Program-made: the position numbers and the translations under genes
Notes under the pieces: generated by a model
Database searches by the model: none
What the model was told of the DNA's origin: nothing
Seen by the model: the letters and a program-made list of their open reading frames with translations, nothing else
Shown: in pieces, positions 26,946 through 38,512 of the stretch
How positions within the stretch are numbered: position 1 is the first letter of the stretch
Layout of the letters: every line of letters starts with the position of its first letter
NCBI GenBank assembly: GCA_949289345.1
Contig: CASENS010000046.1
Span: 1-61,735 of the forward strand
DNA: 61,735 nt
Source: an uncultured Bacteroides sp.
Lineage (GTDB): Bacteria > Bacteroidota > Bacteroidia > Bacteroidales > Bacteroidaceae
Direction: 5' to 3'

Positions 26946-29900
26946 ATGAAAAGATACTTTTTTCTACTGATATTGTTCTGCATTGCCTGCTTCTCGGCAT
27001 ACGCCACTCCAAGAGAGTTCAAAACGTGGGACACTTCGGATGGATTGCCGGACAACACGGTGAAGTGTATCACGCAGGACAGCCTGGGGTTTATCTGGAT
27101 GGGAACCTTCAATGGGCTGTGTCGGTTCGATGGAACAGATTTCGTAGTGTACAGGCACAATCCGTCTGATGAACATTCTGTTGCGAATAATCACATAGAA
27201 GCCATTTTGGCGGCAGATGCGGATTTGTGGATAGGTACGGAAAGTGGTTTGGACCGGTATTCATTTGAGGAAGACCGGTTTTATCCGTGCTATGTACAGA
27301 TTGCTGACGACAAGAAGAAAATAAACTCCGCCATCCGGACCATTATAAATTGCGACGGACAGATTTTGGTCCACACCAATATGGGAGAGCTTTTTATCCG
27401 CCAGGAAGGAAACCTGTTTGCCACGGTCAATTTTGGGAAAGCGCAGACTTACCTGGCCATTGCCAACTATAAAGGACATTTGTTTTGGGCATATACGACC
27501 GACGGACTTTACTTGATAGATGTCAGGAAAAGGAGCATCGTCAGCTGGCTTGCATCTACAGCCCCGTCTTTCCAAAATGACTTGTATAACTTATACTATA
27601 GCGTTTCGGAAGAAACTGTTTTCGTCGGAGCCGGCATCGGCTACAGAGGAGAAGCGTTCAAGATTACACCTACAGGAACAATTCAAAGGTTGGATGACTT
27701 TAACATTGCAGATATTAAGGATGCGACTGATTATAAAGGCAAAGTCCTGTTTGGTACGGATGGCGGAGGAATGGTGGAATGGAAAGACGGGAAATCCATT
27801 CGCGTCACTCCGCAAAACAGTTCCATAAGCAGTGATGCGGTTCATGCTTTGTTTGTGGACAGAGAAGAACGCTTATGGGCTGGCAGCTATCGTGGCGGAT
27901 TGAATCTTTACTCGCCGTCGTTCGAATGGTTTCACACACTCAATATGGCCAATGGCACATTGTCACACAATGTAGTATCGTCAATTTGTCCGGCAAAAGA
28001 TAAAATCTACATCGGATTAGACGGAGGCGGATTGAATGTTTACGATAGAGCTACCGGACAAACCACTGAATATTCCTGCCAGAACAGCAATATGAGCGGG
28101 AACAATGTCATGGCTATGTGTATGGATGACCGTTACATTTGGATGGGTATTTATGAGAAAGGACTATGTCGTTTTTCCCGTACTGAGCACACATTCAAGT
28201 CTTTCGACCTTTCTTTTGGAGGGAAGGACAGCTATGCCAATCAGATATGGGATATACATCAAGACGAAGACGGACAAAACTGGATATTGGGGCAAAGACT
28301 GTTTGTACTTGACACTCAGCATGGGAGTTTTACAACGATAAACGAGATTTCCGGTTCTTCCAGCATCGTATTCGATGGCGATACCGTCTGGATAGGATCG
28401 GCTTATTCTGGTTTATATAAGCTGGATAAAAAGACCCATGCCGTCTTGGCTCATTATTATAAAGGTGGGGAAAATTCTTCGTTGGAATCCGATGTCGTCC
28501 GTTATCTCTACATGGACTCCGCACGCAATTTGTGGATTTCTACGGATGAAGGCGTCTTCAAACTCAATGCGGACAGATCGCATATGATTTCTTATGTCCA
28601 CTGCCGGAAACTCTCGGACAATCGCGTCGCCAGCATCGCGGAAGACGTTCAAGGCAATCTGTGGATGGGCACTTACAAAGGATTGTACAAATATAATCCT
28701 CACGATGATTCCTTTGTCCATATTGGCGGAATGGGCAATTGGAAAAACGCTCAGTTCAACTATCACGCCTGCGCACAGGACAGCACTTTCATTTACATGG
28801 GATTTACCAAAGGGCTGGTCTGCTTCAACCCGTCCGAAATCCGGCAACATTCCCAAAACAATCCCGTCTGTTTCCAGGCGTTGGAATTTTTGGATTATCC
28901 GAAAGACGACTTCCATTGGCACGACAAGGGCGGAAAAACAATCACACTGCCCTACAACCGGAATTTCTTCACTATCCGCTTTTCTACGGCCGAGATACTG
29001 GCACCGGAAGAAATTCAATACGCATGCCACATGGAAGGATTCGAACAAAATTGGCAAAACCTTGGCAACAAGCGGCAAGTGTCTTATACCAATGTACCTC
29101 CCGGTGAATACGTATTCCATGTCAAATCTACGGACCAGTCAGGACAATGGAATGCGGAAGCCTCCACGTTACGTCTTGTAATTACTCCTCCTTGGTGGCA
29201 GACCGGATGGGCATGGTGCCTATGGATCATGCTGTTAGCCGGTGTCTTGTTCTCCGCTTTCCTGTTCTACCGGCACGAGCTGAACATCAAACACTTGGTC
29301 CGGATAAAAGAAATGGAAAAGGAAGCGGCCCGGAGCATCAATGAAGCCAAATTGCGGTTCTACACCAATGTCGTTCACGAATTGCGCACACCTATCTTTC
29401 TGATAACGGCACCGTTGGAAGAATTGATGAATGAAAACAAACGGATTGTCACTGTGCCGAAATCCTATTTGACAGGAATGTATCGCAACGCCATGAAGCT
29501 GACCAAACTCATTACCCGCATGATAGACCTTAGGAAATTGGAACAAGGGAAATTGCAATTAGTGTTACATAGCCAGAATGTCGTTTCGTTTTGCAAGGAC
29601 TTGGTGGCCGACTACGAGGCGCTCTGCCAGCAGAAAAGCATCATCTTCCATTTCCTGCCCGAAAAGACACTGATTAAGGCGGCTTTCGATGCGGAAAAAC
29701 TGGAGATAATTCTGTCCAACTTGGTGTCCAACGCATTCAAGTACACTCCGGAAGGAGGCAAGATTGTGTTGGCCATTCATGAGACGGCAGACGAAGTCGT
29801 ATTCTCCGTAGAAGACAACGGAATCGGAATCCCTAAGGATTTGCAGGTCAAAGTATTCGACCGTTTTTTCCAGGTGGATTCCTCCACGTCATCCGGCGAT

Positions 29901-30866
29901 GGCATCGGGCTTTCCTTTGTCAAACATCTGGTGGAACTGCACGGAGGTAAGGTCTGGATAGAAAGCGAACCCGGCAAAGGCTCAAAATTCATCTTTACAC
30001 TGCCTCTCGCCGAAGCTGACGAAAAAATGCCGGCTGAGAAAGCGGTGATGGATGAGATTTCGGTCGAGCCACATTCTTTAACAGCGCCAAACGTACAAAC
30101 CTCATCTCCTGCCGCCACTTACACCGTCCTGCTGATAGACGATGAACCGGAGATTTTGGAAATGTTGGAACGCTCCCTGATAGAAGATTTTCGGGTGTTG
30201 AAGGCCACTAACGGCATGGACGGTTTGGAAATGGCGCGGAACGAGATGCCCGACCTGGTGATTTGCGACATCATGATGCCCAAACTTGACGGCATGGAAT
30301 TTCTGCACTTGCTGAAAGCGGATAAGACGTTGGCGCACATCCCGGTGATTATGCTGACTGCAAAGATGGGTGAAGAAGACCAGATAACAGCTTTCGACAG
30401 TGGGGCGGACGCTTACCTCACCAAACCCATCTCCCTGAAATACCTTCGAAACCGGATAGACCACTTGCTGGCGCGTGCGGAAACAGTCAGCATCACTAAC
30501 ACACTGGCACGGAGCGAGAAATCATATACTAAAGAAGAGCAGCGTTTCCTGTTGAAATGCAAGGAAATGATGGACGAACATCTGATGAACCCCGAACTCA
30601 GTGTCGCTTTCTTGGCGGAAAAATTAGGAATGAGCCACACTTCTTTCTACCGAAAGATAAAAGCTATGACCGGCATGACCGGCATCGACTTTATCAACGA
30701 GTACCGCATTTTCAAAGCTGTGCAACTATTCAAGAGCGGTGAAACCAACGTCAGTTCCGTATGCGTGAAGTGCGGCTTCAACGACATCAAAAGTTTCCGC
30801 AACGCCTTCAAAAAGAAAATGCAAATTTCTCCTAAGCAGTACGTGATGCAGTTAGGGGAGAAGTAA
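26946..30866 (+). CDS. Hybrid two-component sensor/regulator (HTCS) of the polysaccharide locus
   Basis: 1306 residues from the ATG at 26946, where a signal sequence begins ([20 protein letters not shown]). The periplasmic half is a long series of propeller repeats (for example [31 protein letters not shown]), then a Y_Y_Y domain ending before the membrane helix (about residues 749-775). The cytoplasmic part has a histidine kinase with His811 in VVHELRTP, an ATPase ([35 protein letters not shown]), a receiver with Asp1108 in [12 protein letters not shown], and an AraC-type helix-turn-helix at the end ([15 protein letters not shown]). Such proteins bind an oligosaccharide from the target glycan in the periplasm and activate the adjacent genes. 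No separate response regulator is needed. Confidence 0.97.
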   Translation: MKRYFFLLILFCIACFSAYATPREFKTWDTSDGLPDNTVKCITQDSLGFIWMGTFNGLCRFDGTDFVVYRHNPSDEHSVANNHIEAILAADADLWIGTESGLDRYSFEEDRFYPCYVQIADDKKKINSAIRTIINCDGQILVHTNMGELFIRQEGNLFATVNFGKAQTYLAIANYKGHLFWAYTTDGLYLIDVRKRSIVSWLASTAPSFQNDLYNLYYSVSEETVFVGAGIGYRGEAFKITPTGTIQRLDDFNIADIKDATDYKGKVLFGTDGGGMVEWKDGKSIRVTPQNSSISSDAVHALFVDREERLWAGSYRGGLNLYSPSFEWFHTLNMANGTLSHNVVSSICPAKDKIYIGLDGGGLNVYDRATGQTTEYSCQNSNMSGNNVMAMCMDDRYIWMGIYEKGLCRFSRTEHTFKSFDLSFGGKDSYANQIWDIHQDEDGQNWILGQRLFVLDTQHGSFTTINEISGSSSIVFDGDTVWIGSAYSGLYKLDKKTHAVLAHYYKGGENSSLESDVVRYLYMDSARNLWISTDEGVFKLNADRSHMISYVHCRKLSDNRVASIAEDVQGNLWMGTYKGLYKYNPHDDSFVHIGGMGNWKNAQFNYHACAQDSTFIYMGFTKGLVCFNPSEIRQHSQNNPVCFQALEFLDYPKDDFHWHDKGGKTITLPYNRNFFTIRFSTAEILAPEEIQYACHMEGFEQNWQNLGNKRQVSYTNVPPGEYVFHVKSTDQSGQWNAEASTLRLVITPPWWQTGWAWCLWIMLLAGVLFSAFLFYRHELNIKHLVRIKEMEKEAARSINEAKLRFYTNVVHELRTPIFLITAPLEELMNENKRIVTVPKSYLTGMYRNAMKLTKLITRMIDLRKLEQGKLQLVLHSQNVVSFCKDLVADYEALCQQKSIIFHFLPEKTLIKAAFDAEKLEIILSNLVSNAFKYTPEGGKIVLAIHETADEVVFSVEDNGIGIPKDLQVKVFDRFFQVDSSTSSGDGIGLSFVKHLVELHGGKVWIESEPGKGSKFIFTLPLAEADEKMPAEKAVMDEISVEPHSLTAPNVQTSSPAATYTVLLIDDEPEILEMLERSLIEDFRVLKATNGMDGLEMARNEMPDLVICDIMMPKLDGMEFLHLLKADKTLAHIPVIMLTAKMGEEDQITAFDSGADAYLTKPISLKYLRNRIDHLLARAETVSITNTLARSEKSYTKEEQRFLLKCKEMMDEHLMNPELSVAFLAEKLGMSHTSFYRKIKAMTGMTGIDFINEYRIFKAVQLFKSGETNVSSVCVKCGFNDIKSFRNAFKKKMQISPKQYVMQLGEK

Positions 30867-30885
30867 TTGGAAGTGTAAATGGGAA

Positions 30886-31003
30886 TTTAGCCCCCTCAAC
30901 TCCCCCCGTGGGGGAGCTTAGAGATACTTTCCACTTAAGGGTATAGAAAGCTCTCGCTGTATCGGGAGCCTCCCCTCAAGGGGAGGTTGGTGGGGCTTCT
31001 AAA
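30886..31003. repeat. Palindromic repeat element downstream of the HTCS gene
   Basis: The left end TTTAGCCCCCTCAACTCCCC and the right end GGGGAGGTTGGTGGGGCTTC are roughly complementary. Inside are hairpins CTCCCCCCGTGGGGGAG and CCTCCCCTCAAGGGGAGG. The gene-less gap 30867-31761 otherwise holds promoter copy A, promoter copy B and about 350 bp without recognisable sense. Confidence 0.6.
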
Positions 31004-31223
31004 TAATCATTCATTTTAGAATCTCGTTTCCTTTTTTCATTTCCTTCGCCTTGAATTGATAAATCCTGAATTTGCAGGCGCGGCAACGTTGAAACCTGAA
31101 CGTTTCGTCCTCTGCGGACTGCCCATTGTAAGGGTTGGCATCAATTCCGATAGTGAGAAACGTACCCTTGCGGGTTGGACTATTTTAATTAATGTACCTG
31201 TACATACCTTATTTGGTGGAATT

Positions 31224-31283
31224 CTTCTCTTTTTTGCGTGATTTCTTTCCCTTTCCTGTATGTGATAAGGATATTTTTGTACC
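31224..31283 (+). promoter_or_regulatory. Locus promoter module, copy A (orphan)
   Basis: CTTCTCTTTTTTGC starts at 31224, and the -7 box TATTTTTG is at 31272-31279, 48 nt from the module start. A pyrimidine block (ATTTCTTTCCCTTT) lies between them. No gene follows within about 450 bp until copy B and susC1. Confidence 0.6.
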
Positions 31284-31650
31284 GTTGAATGAAACGATGA
31301 TGCAGCGCTAGGCGCTCCTCGTTGCTATTTGTGCAAAGGGATGGTGTGTGCGGGATGGATTTATTAAAGATTGTTTTTGGGAGATATAAAGGGTGGCTTT
31401 GGACTGAGTATAGATAGAGGCTATATTGTCTGAGGCTGCCTTTTTGCTTTCTATGAGTTTGTGTGTTTTTAAAGGTCCGAAAGCCCGGTTGAAAAGTATC
31501 CAAGGATAACTGGCGGAGTATCGTTGGTTAAATGACAAAGTATCCAATTATACTTGGGCGGATAACCAATAATTAAGAATCGGTTTATTTTTCGGATGCG
31601 CCAATCCGTTGAGGCTTGAAAACAGTTTTTAGAGTTAATTTGGTCGTTTT

Positions 31651-31710
31651 CTTCTTCTTTTTGCTTTGTTTTTTCCTCTTTCCAACCTGCAATCGGGATA
31701 CTTTTGTATC
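31651..31710 (+). promoter_or_regulatory. Locus promoter module, copy B (susC1)
   Basis: CTTCTTCTTTTTGC starts at 31651, and the -7 box TACTTTTG is at 31699-31706, 48 nt away. It lies 56 nt before the susC1 ATG. Confidence 0.7.
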
Positions 31711-31761
31711 AGAAAATAGACAGAATGCATAACTGTATTGTTTAATTTAAAATTGTTTTCC

Positions 31762-34700
31762 ATGAAAAACGAAAGGAAACGAATTCTTTCAAGCAAAGTC
31801 TTGATGAGAGACAGACGACGATTCTTCGCCGGTCTATTTTTTACTGCAGGTTTGGCCTGTAGTGTTTGTTGTCCACTCGACACGTTGGCGAATATCAATT
31901 ATCCGTCATCGGAGCCGGTCACTCAAAATAATCCTCCTCGCAAGCGAACGCTTTTAGGAACAGTAGTGGACGCTTCCACCGGAGAAACCTTGATTGGTGT
32001 GAATGTAAAGGTGAAAGGACAGGAGGGGGGAACCATTACGGACATTGATGGCAACTTCCAACTTGACGTGACCAGTGACACCGAATTGATTTTCTCCTAC
32101 GTGGGTTACAAAACTCAGGAAGTTATGGTGGGTGACTTGGGTGTGCTGACCGTGCGCATGGAGTCGGACAACGAAGTGTTGGACGAGGTGGTCGTTGTAG
32201 GTCAAGGTACGCAGAAGAAAGTGTCCGTCACCGGTTCTATCGCTACGGTAAGAGGTGCGACTCTGAAAATCCCTTCCTCTTCACTTACCAATTCGTTTGC
32301 CGGAAAACTGGCCGGTGTTGTATCTATGACGAGCAGTGGCGAGCCGGGTTCGTCTTCCCAGTTTTATATTCGTGGTATCAATACGTTTGGCGGTGTAGCT
32401 ACTCCATTGATTTTGTTGGATGGTGTGGAAATATCCTCTTCCGACTTGGATCGCATTCCGGCCGAGTCCATCGCCAGCTTCTCTATATTGAAGGACGCTT
32501 CCGCTACCGCCATCTATGGTAACCGTGGTGCTAATGGCGTGATGTTGGTGATGACAAAAAGCGGTATGGAAAATTCGAAGGCTACGGTCAACGCCTCCTT
32601 GGAAGTGTCTTATTTCCGTCCGATGAATGTGGTGGATTTCGTGGATGGTCCTACGTTTATGCGCATGTACAACGAAGCACAGCAGGCACGTAGCTCCACA
32701 CCTGTTCTGTCTCCCCGCTATTCGGAGGAGCAGATACTGCGTACTGAGCAGGGTGTCAACCCTTATGCTTATCCTAACGTGGACTGGTACGACCTCATAT
32801 TCAAAAAGGGAAACTTCAATCAGCGTGCCAATATCAACGTTTCGGGCGGTGGCTCGCGCGTGACGTACTACATGAGCCTGCAGGCCAACCATGATGCCGG
32901 TTTGCTGGATGCTCCCAAATACTACTATAACAACAACATCAGTAACTGGAACTACAATTTCCAGAACAACATTTCCTACAAACTGACCAATACCACGACT
33001 GTGGACTTGCGCATGATGGCGCAGATTGGCAACCTGCAAGGTCCCAATTATTCCACTGCTTCCCTTTACCAAAGTGTGATGTACGCCAATCCGGTCGCTT
33101 TCCCTGCCTATTATCCGAGAGAGGATGGAGAAGAGTTCATCCGTTTCGGTACTACGGAGGTAAAGCCGGGCATGTATGGACAGAACCCGTATGAATACAT
33201 GATGAGTTCTTTCAAGGAAACGAACTATAACACGCTGAACGCTTCTATCAGTTTGAACCAGGATTTGAAGTTCATTACTGAAGGATTGAGTTTCAAGGCG
33301 TTAGTTAATTTCAAGAACTGGTCGAACTCTTATTATACGCGTAGTATTACTTCCTATTTGTATGGAATGAAGGAAGGCTCATACAACCCGGAAACCAATA
33401 CGTACGAACTGCAGTTGCTCCGTACGGGTGAAGAGTTTTTGACACAGTCCGGCGCGACGCGCGATTCTGACCAGACGTTCTATTTTGATGCCCGTCTGGA
33501 CTGGAAAAGGAGTTTTGGCAGCCACAATCTGACAGCCATGTTGATGTACATGATGCGTGAATACCGCCACGAAGCTTTGCCCAATCGTAACCAAGGTTAT
33601 TCGGGTCGTTTGACGTACGACTATGACAACCGTTACCTTTTTGAGTTCAACTTCGGTTACAACGGTTCCGAACGTCTGGCCGAGGGTCACCGTTTCGAAT
33701 TCTTTCCGGCAGCTTCCTTGGGATGGGTGGTCAGTGCCGAGAATTTTTGGGAACCATTGTCGGATTATGTCAACCATCTTAAACTGAGAGCGTCCTATGG
33801 ATTGGTAGGTAGTGACTCTTTTAACGGGAATGCTCCGCACTTCTTGTATCAGAACGATATTGTGATAGGAGCCGGTTATAGTTATTGGACCGGTCTTCCA
33901 ACCAATGAAACTTATCGATCAGGTCCGTCATTTCGTGTCTTGGCTGTTCAAGATGCGGGATGGGAACGTGTCAAGAAGTTCAATGTGGGTTTGGACTTAT
34001 CTTTGTTCAACCAGGTGAACATTACGTTCGACTACTTCCATGACATCCGCGACCGTATCTTGATGGCACGCGCTTCCTGGCCTTACATGTTGGGTTATTG
34101 GGGTTCCGTACCCTGGAGCAACATCGGTAAGGTAAAGAACCAAGGTGTGGAATTGAGTATCAATTGGTCGAAGCAGTTTGGCAAAGACTTGCGGGTTGAC
34201 TTGCGAGGAAACTTCACCTACAACCAGAACGAATATTTGTATGTGGATGAGCCGGATTATCCGTATGTATGGCAGACCAAGACCAATAAACCGCTCAATA
34301 CGATTACGGGTTATGTGGCTGAAGGACTGTTCACCAGCGAGGAAGAAATCGCGAACTGGCCGGACCAATCGCAACTGGGTGCCAGCATCATGCCGGGTGA
34401 CATTAAGTACCGTGACATCAACGGTGACGGACAGATTACGACGGAAGACCAGGTCATGCTGTCTCCTTATAATAATATTCCGCGCATCCAGTATGGTATC
34501 GGATTGAATGTTATCTATAAGAATTTTGACTTCGGCGTGTTCTTCAACGGTTCCGCCAAACGAAAAATCACCATCAATTCCGGCATTATGCCGTTCTTGT
34601 CGAGCGGTGGTGACGGGAACGGTGGAGAAACCGTTGAACGAAATCTGATGCAATGGATTGCGGATGACTACTGGTCGGTGGATAATCCGAACCCCAATGC

Positions 34701-34956
34701 CGCTTTCCCACGCTTGGGTATCAATAACTCTGAATTGTCCAACAACTTCGTGACCAGTTCTTACTGGATGCGCAACGGTAACTTCATTCGCTTCAAGACG
34801 TTGGAGATAGGATACACGTTGCCCTATTGCCGCATTTACCTGAATGGTGACAACCTGGCGGTGTTCAGCCCGTTCAAGTTGTGGGATCCGGAACTTTCGT
34901 GGAATTCCTATCCGTTGCAGCGCACGTTCAACCTAGGCGTACAATTTACTTTCTAA
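31762..34956 (+). CDS. SusC-like TonB-dependent outer-membrane transporter (first set)
   Basis: 1064 residues from the ATG at 31762. A TTG at 31738 in the same frame would add eight residues. The signal region is unusually long (KNERKRILSSKVLMRDRRRF then FAGLFFTAGLACSVC). A carboxypeptidase-like domain follows (GTVVDASTGETLIGVNVKVK; VGYKTQEVMVG), then the TonB-box/plug start LDEVVVVGQGTQKK, plug motifs (LILLDGVEI, SFSILKDASATAIYGNRGAN), and a 22-strand barrel ending in FNLGVQFTF. It imports oligosaccharide with the SusD-like lid encoded 22 bp downstream. It is transcribed from module B. Confidence 0.97.
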   Translation: MKNERKRILSSKVLMRDRRRFFAGLFFTAGLACSVCCPLDTLANINYPSSEPVTQNNPPRKRTLLGTVVDASTGETLIGVNVKVKGQEGGTITDIDGNFQLDVTSDTELIFSYVGYKTQEVMVGDLGVLTVRMESDNEVLDEVVVVGQGTQKKVSVTGSIATVRGATLKIPSSSLTNSFAGKLAGVVSMTSSGEPGSSSQFYIRGINTFGGVATPLILLDGVEISSSDLDRIPAESIASFSILKDASATAIYGNRGANGVMLVMTKSGMENSKATVNASLEVSYFRPMNVVDFVDGPTFMRMYNEAQQARSSTPVLSPRYSEEQILRTEQGVNPYAYPNVDWYDLIFKKGNFNQRANINVSGGGSRVTYYMSLQANHDAGLLDAPKYYYNNNISNWNYNFQNNISYKLTNTTTVDLRMMAQIGNLQGPNYSTASLYQSVMYANPVAFPAYYPREDGEEFIRFGTTEVKPGMYGQNPYEYMMSSFKETNYNTLNASISLNQDLKFITEGLSFKALVNFKNWSNSYYTRSITSYLYGMKEGSYNPETNTYELQLLRTGEEFLTQSGATRDSDQTFYFDARLDWKRSFGSHNLTAMLMYMMREYRHEALPNRNQGYSGRLTYDYDNRYLFEFNFGYNGSERLAEGHRFEFFPAASLGWVVSAENFWEPLSDYVNHLKLRASYGLVGSDSFNGNAPHFLYQNDIVIGAGYSYWTGLPTNETYRSGPSFRVLAVQDAGWERVKKFNVGLDLSLFNQVNITFDYFHDIRDRILMARASWPYMLGYWGSVPWSNIGKVKNQGVELSINWSKQFGKDLRVDLRGNFTYNQNEYLYVDEPDYPYVWQTKTNKPLNTITGYVAEGLFTSEEEIANWPDQSQLGASIMPGDIKYRDINGDGQITTEDQVMLSPYNNIPRIQYGIGLNVIYKNFDFGVFFNGSAKRKITINSGIMPFLSSGGDGNGGETVERNLMQWIADDYWSVDNPNPNAAFPRLGINNSELSNNFVTSSYWMRNGNFIRFKTLEIGYTLPYCRIYLNGDNLAVFSPFKLWDPELSWNSYPLQRTFNLGVQFTF

Positions 34957-34978
34957 TAACATTAAAACGAAATGAACT

Positions 34979-36994
34979 ATGAAAATAAAAGATAGATTCA
35001 ATAAAATGGCGCAGGTTGTTCTGGCAGCTTGCTGCCTGACGTCCTGTAACTATTTGGATGTCATACCGCCGGCACAACCGGGTTTTGAGGACACCATGAA
35101 AGACGAAAGTGCCACTTTGGGCTTCTTGTACGGTTGTTACTATGGAACTACGTTTTCCAATCCGATACCTTATTATTCGTTTGAGGTTTCTGCCGATGAG
35201 ACCGCTCAGCCTCCGATGTTTTCAACTTATCCTCAGCAAATGGCATGGGGAACTCTTTCACCTTCCTATTCGGCTGTGTGGGGTAGTGATGATTACAACA
35301 TTTGGAATCCCAGTTACAACCACATCGGTTATGTGCATTATTTCTTGAGTTTGATAGATGATTTGCAACCAACCGGCGTGACTCAGGAGGACAAAGAGGA
35401 ATACAAGGCCGAGTGCTATTTTTTGGAGGCTTATTACCATTTTAGGGTGTTGCAAGCTTTCGGTCCTTGTCCGATTATACCGGCTCGTGTAAACCCTAAC
35501 ACTACCGCTTCGGAAATTCCCGGACGTTCGCATTTCGACTATTGTGTAAATTGGATTGTAGACAAGCTGGATCAGGCTGCCGCTGTGTTGCCCGCTACAC
35601 GTCCCGATAACGATTTGGGACGTGCCACTTCCACCATCGCTAAGGCCTTGAAGGCCCGTGTGCTGCTTTATGCGGCTTCTCCCTTATGGAACGGTTCTTT
35701 CCCGTATTCAAACTGGAAAAACGAGAATTATGAAACGCCGGAATATGGCACCGAGCTGGTCAGCCACACGTATGACGAAAGCAAGTGGACGCGTGCCTTG
35801 ACGGCATGCCAGGAAGCTTTGGCGGCTGCGGAAGAAGCGGGTTATGCGTTGTTCGACATTGAGACCGCCAACGAGAAGGCTGAGCGTGATGAGGTACCTT
35901 TGCCCTTCATTCCGGGCAGGGAGGAGGATACGCCGGAGAACCGGTTGTTCAAGGAACGGGTACGTATGTTCCAGTATTTGGTGACCGCCAATGAAGGGGA
36001 TAATAACCATGAGCTGATTTGGGCGCAACGTATTTCTCTCTTTTCCAATAATGGAGGCGAGGGGGTTGAAAGCCGCTTGCCAAACAAAGTGGTGAAACAA
36101 AGTAATGGCATATTCTCCGGAGGTTGGGCTGCCATTGCACCCACGTTGTATTCAGCCCAACATTTTTATACGGAGAATGGAAAACTTCCCGCTTACGACC
36201 CTGATTTCTATCCGGAAGAGGATTGGTACACCCGTTTTTATGAAGGCACTGAAAGCCCGGCATTGGCCACGGACCAATTGGATAGCGAGGAGGTGAAGAA
36301 CGACATCATTAAGATGCACGCCCATCGGGAAGCCCGTTTTTATGCGTGGATGGTGTTTGATGGTGGTCAGTATATGACTAAAATCAATGACGGCAACCCA
36401 TTGTGGGTCAATTTCAAGAACACATATACGAACGGTTACAATACCACCAGTCCGCGAAACTGTGTCGGAACCGGTTATCTGTCGAAGAAGTTCATAGACC
36501 CGAATATTATCTATAGCGCTAACGGAAACAGAACACATACAGCACCGCGCGTTCCTTTCATCCGTATGGCGGAATTGTACCTGAATTTGGCGGAATGCCA
36601 TGCCGCGTTGGATAATACTTCAGAGGCGCTTGCCAATCTGAATATTATTCGTGAGCGTGCTGGCATCGAGGACTTGACGGAAGCGGACTTGACAGGTGAA
36701 ATGGACTTGATGGACTGGGTTCGTAACGAACGTTTTGTCGAGTTGTTTGAAGAAGGGCACCGCTATTACGACTTGCGCCGTTGGACGTTGGCTCCCGAAA
36801 TGCTGAAGGCAGGTGTGCGTTACGGGTTGAATGGCTTCCTTGTGAACGCAAGTTTTGAGGAGTTCAATGTGCCGACGCCCATCGACCAGCCTTTCAAGTG
36901 GGATGACAGGTTGTATTTGCTTCCTGTTCCGACCCGGAGTGGTTTGGATGAACTGTACAGTAATCCGCAGTTGGTTCAGGCACCCGGTTATTAA
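34979..36994 (+). CDS. SusD-like glycan-binding lipoprotein (first set)
   Basis: 671 residues with lipobox CLTSC. The SusD/RagB family features are present: N-terminal CNYLDVIPP, the TPR-like helical core (AECYFLEAYYHFRVLQAFG; GRATSTIAKALKARVLLYAA), and the C-terminal FIRMAELYLNLAECHAALDN, then EEGHRYYDLRRW. It is anchored on the cell surface and forms the lid of the SusC transporter encoded 22 bp upstream. Confidence 0.97.
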   Translation: MKIKDRFNKMAQVVLAACCLTSCNYLDVIPPAQPGFEDTMKDESATLGFLYGCYYGTTFSNPIPYYSFEVSADETAQPPMFSTYPQQMAWGTLSPSYSAVWGSDDYNIWNPSYNHIGYVHYFLSLIDDLQPTGVTQEDKEEYKAECYFLEAYYHFRVLQAFGPCPIIPARVNPNTTASEIPGRSHFDYCVNWIVDKLDQAAAVLPATRPDNDLGRATSTIAKALKARVLLYAASPLWNGSFPYSNWKNENYETPEYGTELVSHTYDESKWTRALTACQEALAAAEEAGYALFDIETANEKAERDEVPLPFIPGREEDTPENRLFKERVRMFQYLVTANEGDNNHELIWAQRISLFSNNGGEGVESRLPNKVVKQSNGIFSGGWAAIAPTLYSAQHFYTENGKLPAYDPDFYPEEDWYTRFYEGTESPALATDQLDSEEVKNDIIKMHAHREARFYAWMVFDGGQYMTKINDGNPLWVNFKNTYTNGYNTTSPRNCVGTGYLSKKFIDPNIIYSANGNRTHTAPRVPFIRMAELYLNLAECHAALDNTSEALANLNIIRERAGIEDLTEADLTGEMDLMDWVRNERFVELFEEGHRYYDLRRWTLAPEMLKAGVRYGLNGFLVNASFEEFNVPTPIDQPFKWDDRLYLLPVPTRSGLDELYSNPQLVQAPGY

Positions 36995-37023
36995 CCTATA
37001 AGTTATTATTAGATTCAGTTCAG

Positions 37024-38373
37024 ATGATTATGAAGTTGAAATATTTATTAGTAGCGGGTGGCCTGATAGCATTGGGAGCCTGCACAGATTCCGATTATGA
37101 ATTGAGTAAGATTGTTCCGGAAGAATATCATAAGATATTGTATGTGAACGGTAGTGGTGAACAGGTTTTGACCTTGTACGATACAGGGAGCGACCAACAA
37201 TATACGTTTTCTATCGTTAAGTCGGGCAGCGATCCCAGCTTGACGGCTCAAGCTTCCATTGGTGTGATGACCCAAGCCCAGGTTGACGAAATGTACAGCA
37301 TACCGGAAGGGGTGAATTATTCGTTAATCGGTGAGGACTGCTATTCGTTGGAGACAACCGAAATCTATTTTTCCTCCTCTGACCGCTATAAATTGGTCAA
37401 TGTATTTTTCAAACCCCAACAGGTGAGGGAGGTATTGGAAGAAAATCCGGAGAGGGTATGGGTATTGCCTCTGCAAGTAACCAGTGCCACAGACTCCATC
37501 AATGCGGAAAAAGACCGCGTATTTATTGAGTTGGAAGCAGTGTTGTCGCCGACGGTCGGTTTTGTGATGGAAACACCTGTCGAAGTGATACAGATGGACT
37601 ATGGTTCTTTGACGGATTTCACTGCGGAGGTTCCTTTCGGACTTAATGTGGACAACACTTGGGATTTGGAATGCTCCTTCGGTATAGACAAAGCGTATGT
37701 GGACGAGTACAACCGTTCCAACGGTACGGTGTTCAGCGTCTTCCCCGATGGAAGCTATACGTTGCCGGAAACCATGACATTGGCCAGTGGCGTTACAACG
37801 GATGACTTGGAAATTGGAGTTGCAGGGGCTGCTTTGTCACCGGGCGATTACATGCTTCCGGTTGCGATTACGGGTGTCTCCATGTTTGAAGTTTCCGCCA
37901 CGAACTCCGTTTATCCCTTAATGTATCGCATTATGGGTGAACAGTTGGACCGTACGGGCTGGACGGCTGAAGCTACTTCGGAAGAAACAACCGGCGAAGG
38001 TGCCGGAAACGGAATTGCTGGATGCGTCTTGGATGGTGACTTGTCTACCTATTGGCATTCCTCTTGGCAAGTAATGGAATATCCTCCGTTTGAGATTGTC
38101 ATTGACATGCAGGCTGAACATACTGTCAGCCAGATTGCGATGGCACAACGTGGCAGTGGATATACGGATACGGCAACGGGTCGCTTCTCGATCAGTTCTG
38201 ATAAAAACAGCTGGACGGAGATTGGCTCGTTCGCTATGGAGAATGCTCTTGAGGAGACCCAGACATTTAGTGTGAGCACCGCCAAGGGACGTTATCTGAA
38301 GATAAGGATAGAGACCAGCCATAGAGACGGATATGCTTCGCTTTCCGAGGTATATGTATATGGTGAGGAATAA
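37024..38373 (+). CDS. Surface glycan-binding lipoprotein with DUF1735-like and F5/8 type C domains
   Basis: 449 residues with signal MIMKLKYLLVAGGLIALGAC. The residues after the lipid Cys (TDSDYE) are acidic, as in surface-exported Bacteroides lipoproteins. The middle part resembles the DUF1735/BT_3987 N-terminal repeats, seen as Ig-like beta domains. A C-terminal F5/8 type C domain (about residues 310-449) has VLDGDLSTYWHSSW and KGRYLKIRIETSHRDGYASL, which is a carbohydrate-binding CBM32-like fold. It lies 29 bp after susD1 and probably helps to capture the glycan. Confidence 0.85.
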   Translation: MIMKLKYLLVAGGLIALGACTDSDYELSKIVPEEYHKILYVNGSGEQVLTLYDTGSDQQYTFSIVKSGSDPSLTAQASIGVMTQAQVDEMYSIPEGVNYSLIGEDCYSLETTEIYFSSSDRYKLVNVFFKPQQVREVLEENPERVWVLPLQVTSATDSINAEKDRVFIELEAVLSPTVGFVMETPVEVIQMDYGSLTDFTAEVPFGLNVDNTWDLECSFGIDKAYVDEYNRSNGTVFSVFPDGSYTLPETMTLASGVTTDDLEIGVAGAALSPGDYMLPVAITGVSMFEVSATNSVYPLMYRIMGEQLDRTGWTAEATSEETTGEGAGNGIAGCVLDGDLSTYWHSSWQVMEYPPFEIVIDMQAEHTVSQIAMAQRGSGYTDTATGRFSISSDKNSWTEIGSFAMENALEETQTFSVSTAKGRYLKIRIETSHRDGYASLSEVYVYGEE

Positions 38374-38512
38374 TCTGAAGTTAAATCGCGTCGTACAATA
38401 GTGTGTTAAGGGTATCCGGAGTTTGGAGTGACAGACGATTGTTTTCATAGGCTGTATAGCTTTAAATTCCGGAAACCTTTTAATTGGATTGAAAGAAAAA
38501 TGTGTTAATGGT

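Noticed and set aside
31056-31241. Small frame reading NPEFAGAATLKPERF
   Set aside because: It starts with TTG, overlaps the region before promoter copy A, and has no signal or domain. It may be a dispersed repeat, but I cannot support a gene.
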